This document shows, in pieces, positions 39,458 to 39,622 of a stretch of 39,622 nucleotides of DNA. Location of the stretch: positions 1 through 39,622 of the forward strand of contig JAISDB010000205.1 in the NCBI GenBank assembly GCA_031265155.1. Direction: 5' to 3'. Both the position numbers and the translations under genes were made by a program. Under the pieces are notes generated by a model. That model did not search any database. It worked only from the letters and a program-made list of their open reading frames with translations, and was not told where the DNA came from. The number at the start of each line of letters is the position of its first letter. Position 1 is the stretch's first letter. The DNA is from Prevotellaceae bacterium (GTDB lineage Bacteria; Bacteroidota; Bacteroidia; Bacteroidales; UBA932).

Positions 39458-39622
39458 AATAAAAATTTTTTAATTGTTTGGAAAAATAATAATAAATACG
39501 GCGAAAAAATATTGCTGATTTTCCGCCGTTTGAGTTTGAAATATGTATGTTATTTAAAAAATAATTTTTATATTGTCGCGCACGTGTAATTAAAAAAGTA
39601 TTGGTCTGGCAACTGTGTGTGT
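39458..39622. other. Window end, no feature seen
   Basis: 165 bp upstream of the HU gene. Very AT-rich with no clear promoter box or coding frame. The HU promoter is expected here but was not identified with confidence. Confidence 0.4.

Overview
The window is about 39.6 kb of AT-rich bacterial chromosome. It almost certainly comes from a Bacteroidetes member, most likely of order Bacteroidales. The evidence is Bacteroidetes-type promoters (TTTG / TAnnTTTG boxes), a complete Bat aerotolerance operon, a LysO exporter split into two genes, a TIGR01201-type HU protein, a Bacteroidetes-style RHS protein, a DUF6175 protein and AAA_14/DUF4143 ATPases. No rRNA, tRNA or CRISPR array was found.

Layout. 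(1) 1-2.0 kb: a miniature IS1595-like element with inverted ends and only the 3' end of a transposase, lying 22 bp from the stop of a C-terminally truncated RHS-family gene. (2) 2.1-3.4 kb, minus strand: free methionine-R-sulfoxide reductase and acyl-ACP thioesterase. (3) 3.4-5.7 kb: gene-poor, with a well-structured candidate small RNA and its terminator, a tiny basic ORF, a small secreted protein, about 0.95 kb of palindromic debris and a 42-bp tandem array. (4) 5.7-11.1 kb: ordinary housekeeping genes (M3 lipoprotein peptidase, split LysO, CPBP protease, uridine kinase, DnaQ-like exonuclease). (5) 11.5-19.8 kb: a compact plus-strand operon, MoxR ATPase, DUF58, a membrane protein, BatA, BatB, BatC, BatD, BatE.

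(6) 20.0-33.2 kb: a surface-glycan locus. RfbF and RfbG make CDP-4-keto-6-deoxyglucose; an RmlC-like 3,5-epimerase and an SDR reductase or epimerase probably finish a CDP-6-deoxysugar. A Wzx-type flippase, two methyltransferases and three glycosyltransferases follow. Between the flippase and the methyltransferases lies a foreign-looking block (25.1-29.2 kb) with two AAA_14/DUF4143 ATPases and a YhcG-type (DUF1016) PD-(D/E)XK protein. The block carries partial duplications: a copied promoter plus first codons, a second flippase 3' tail and a second ATPase 3' tail. These scars suggest repeated recombination or gene capture, and this is the most interesting part of the window.

(7) 33.2-39.6 kb, minus strand: intergenic dyad repeats, an envelope-type operon (CsgG-like protein, lipoprotein, DUF6175 protein, secreted TPR-like protein), a four-helix membrane protein of unknown function flanked by a 41-bp direct repeat, a 23-bp tandem array with two alternating unit types, and an HU-family DNA-binding protein.

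All domain assignments come from reading motifs by eye; no database search was run.
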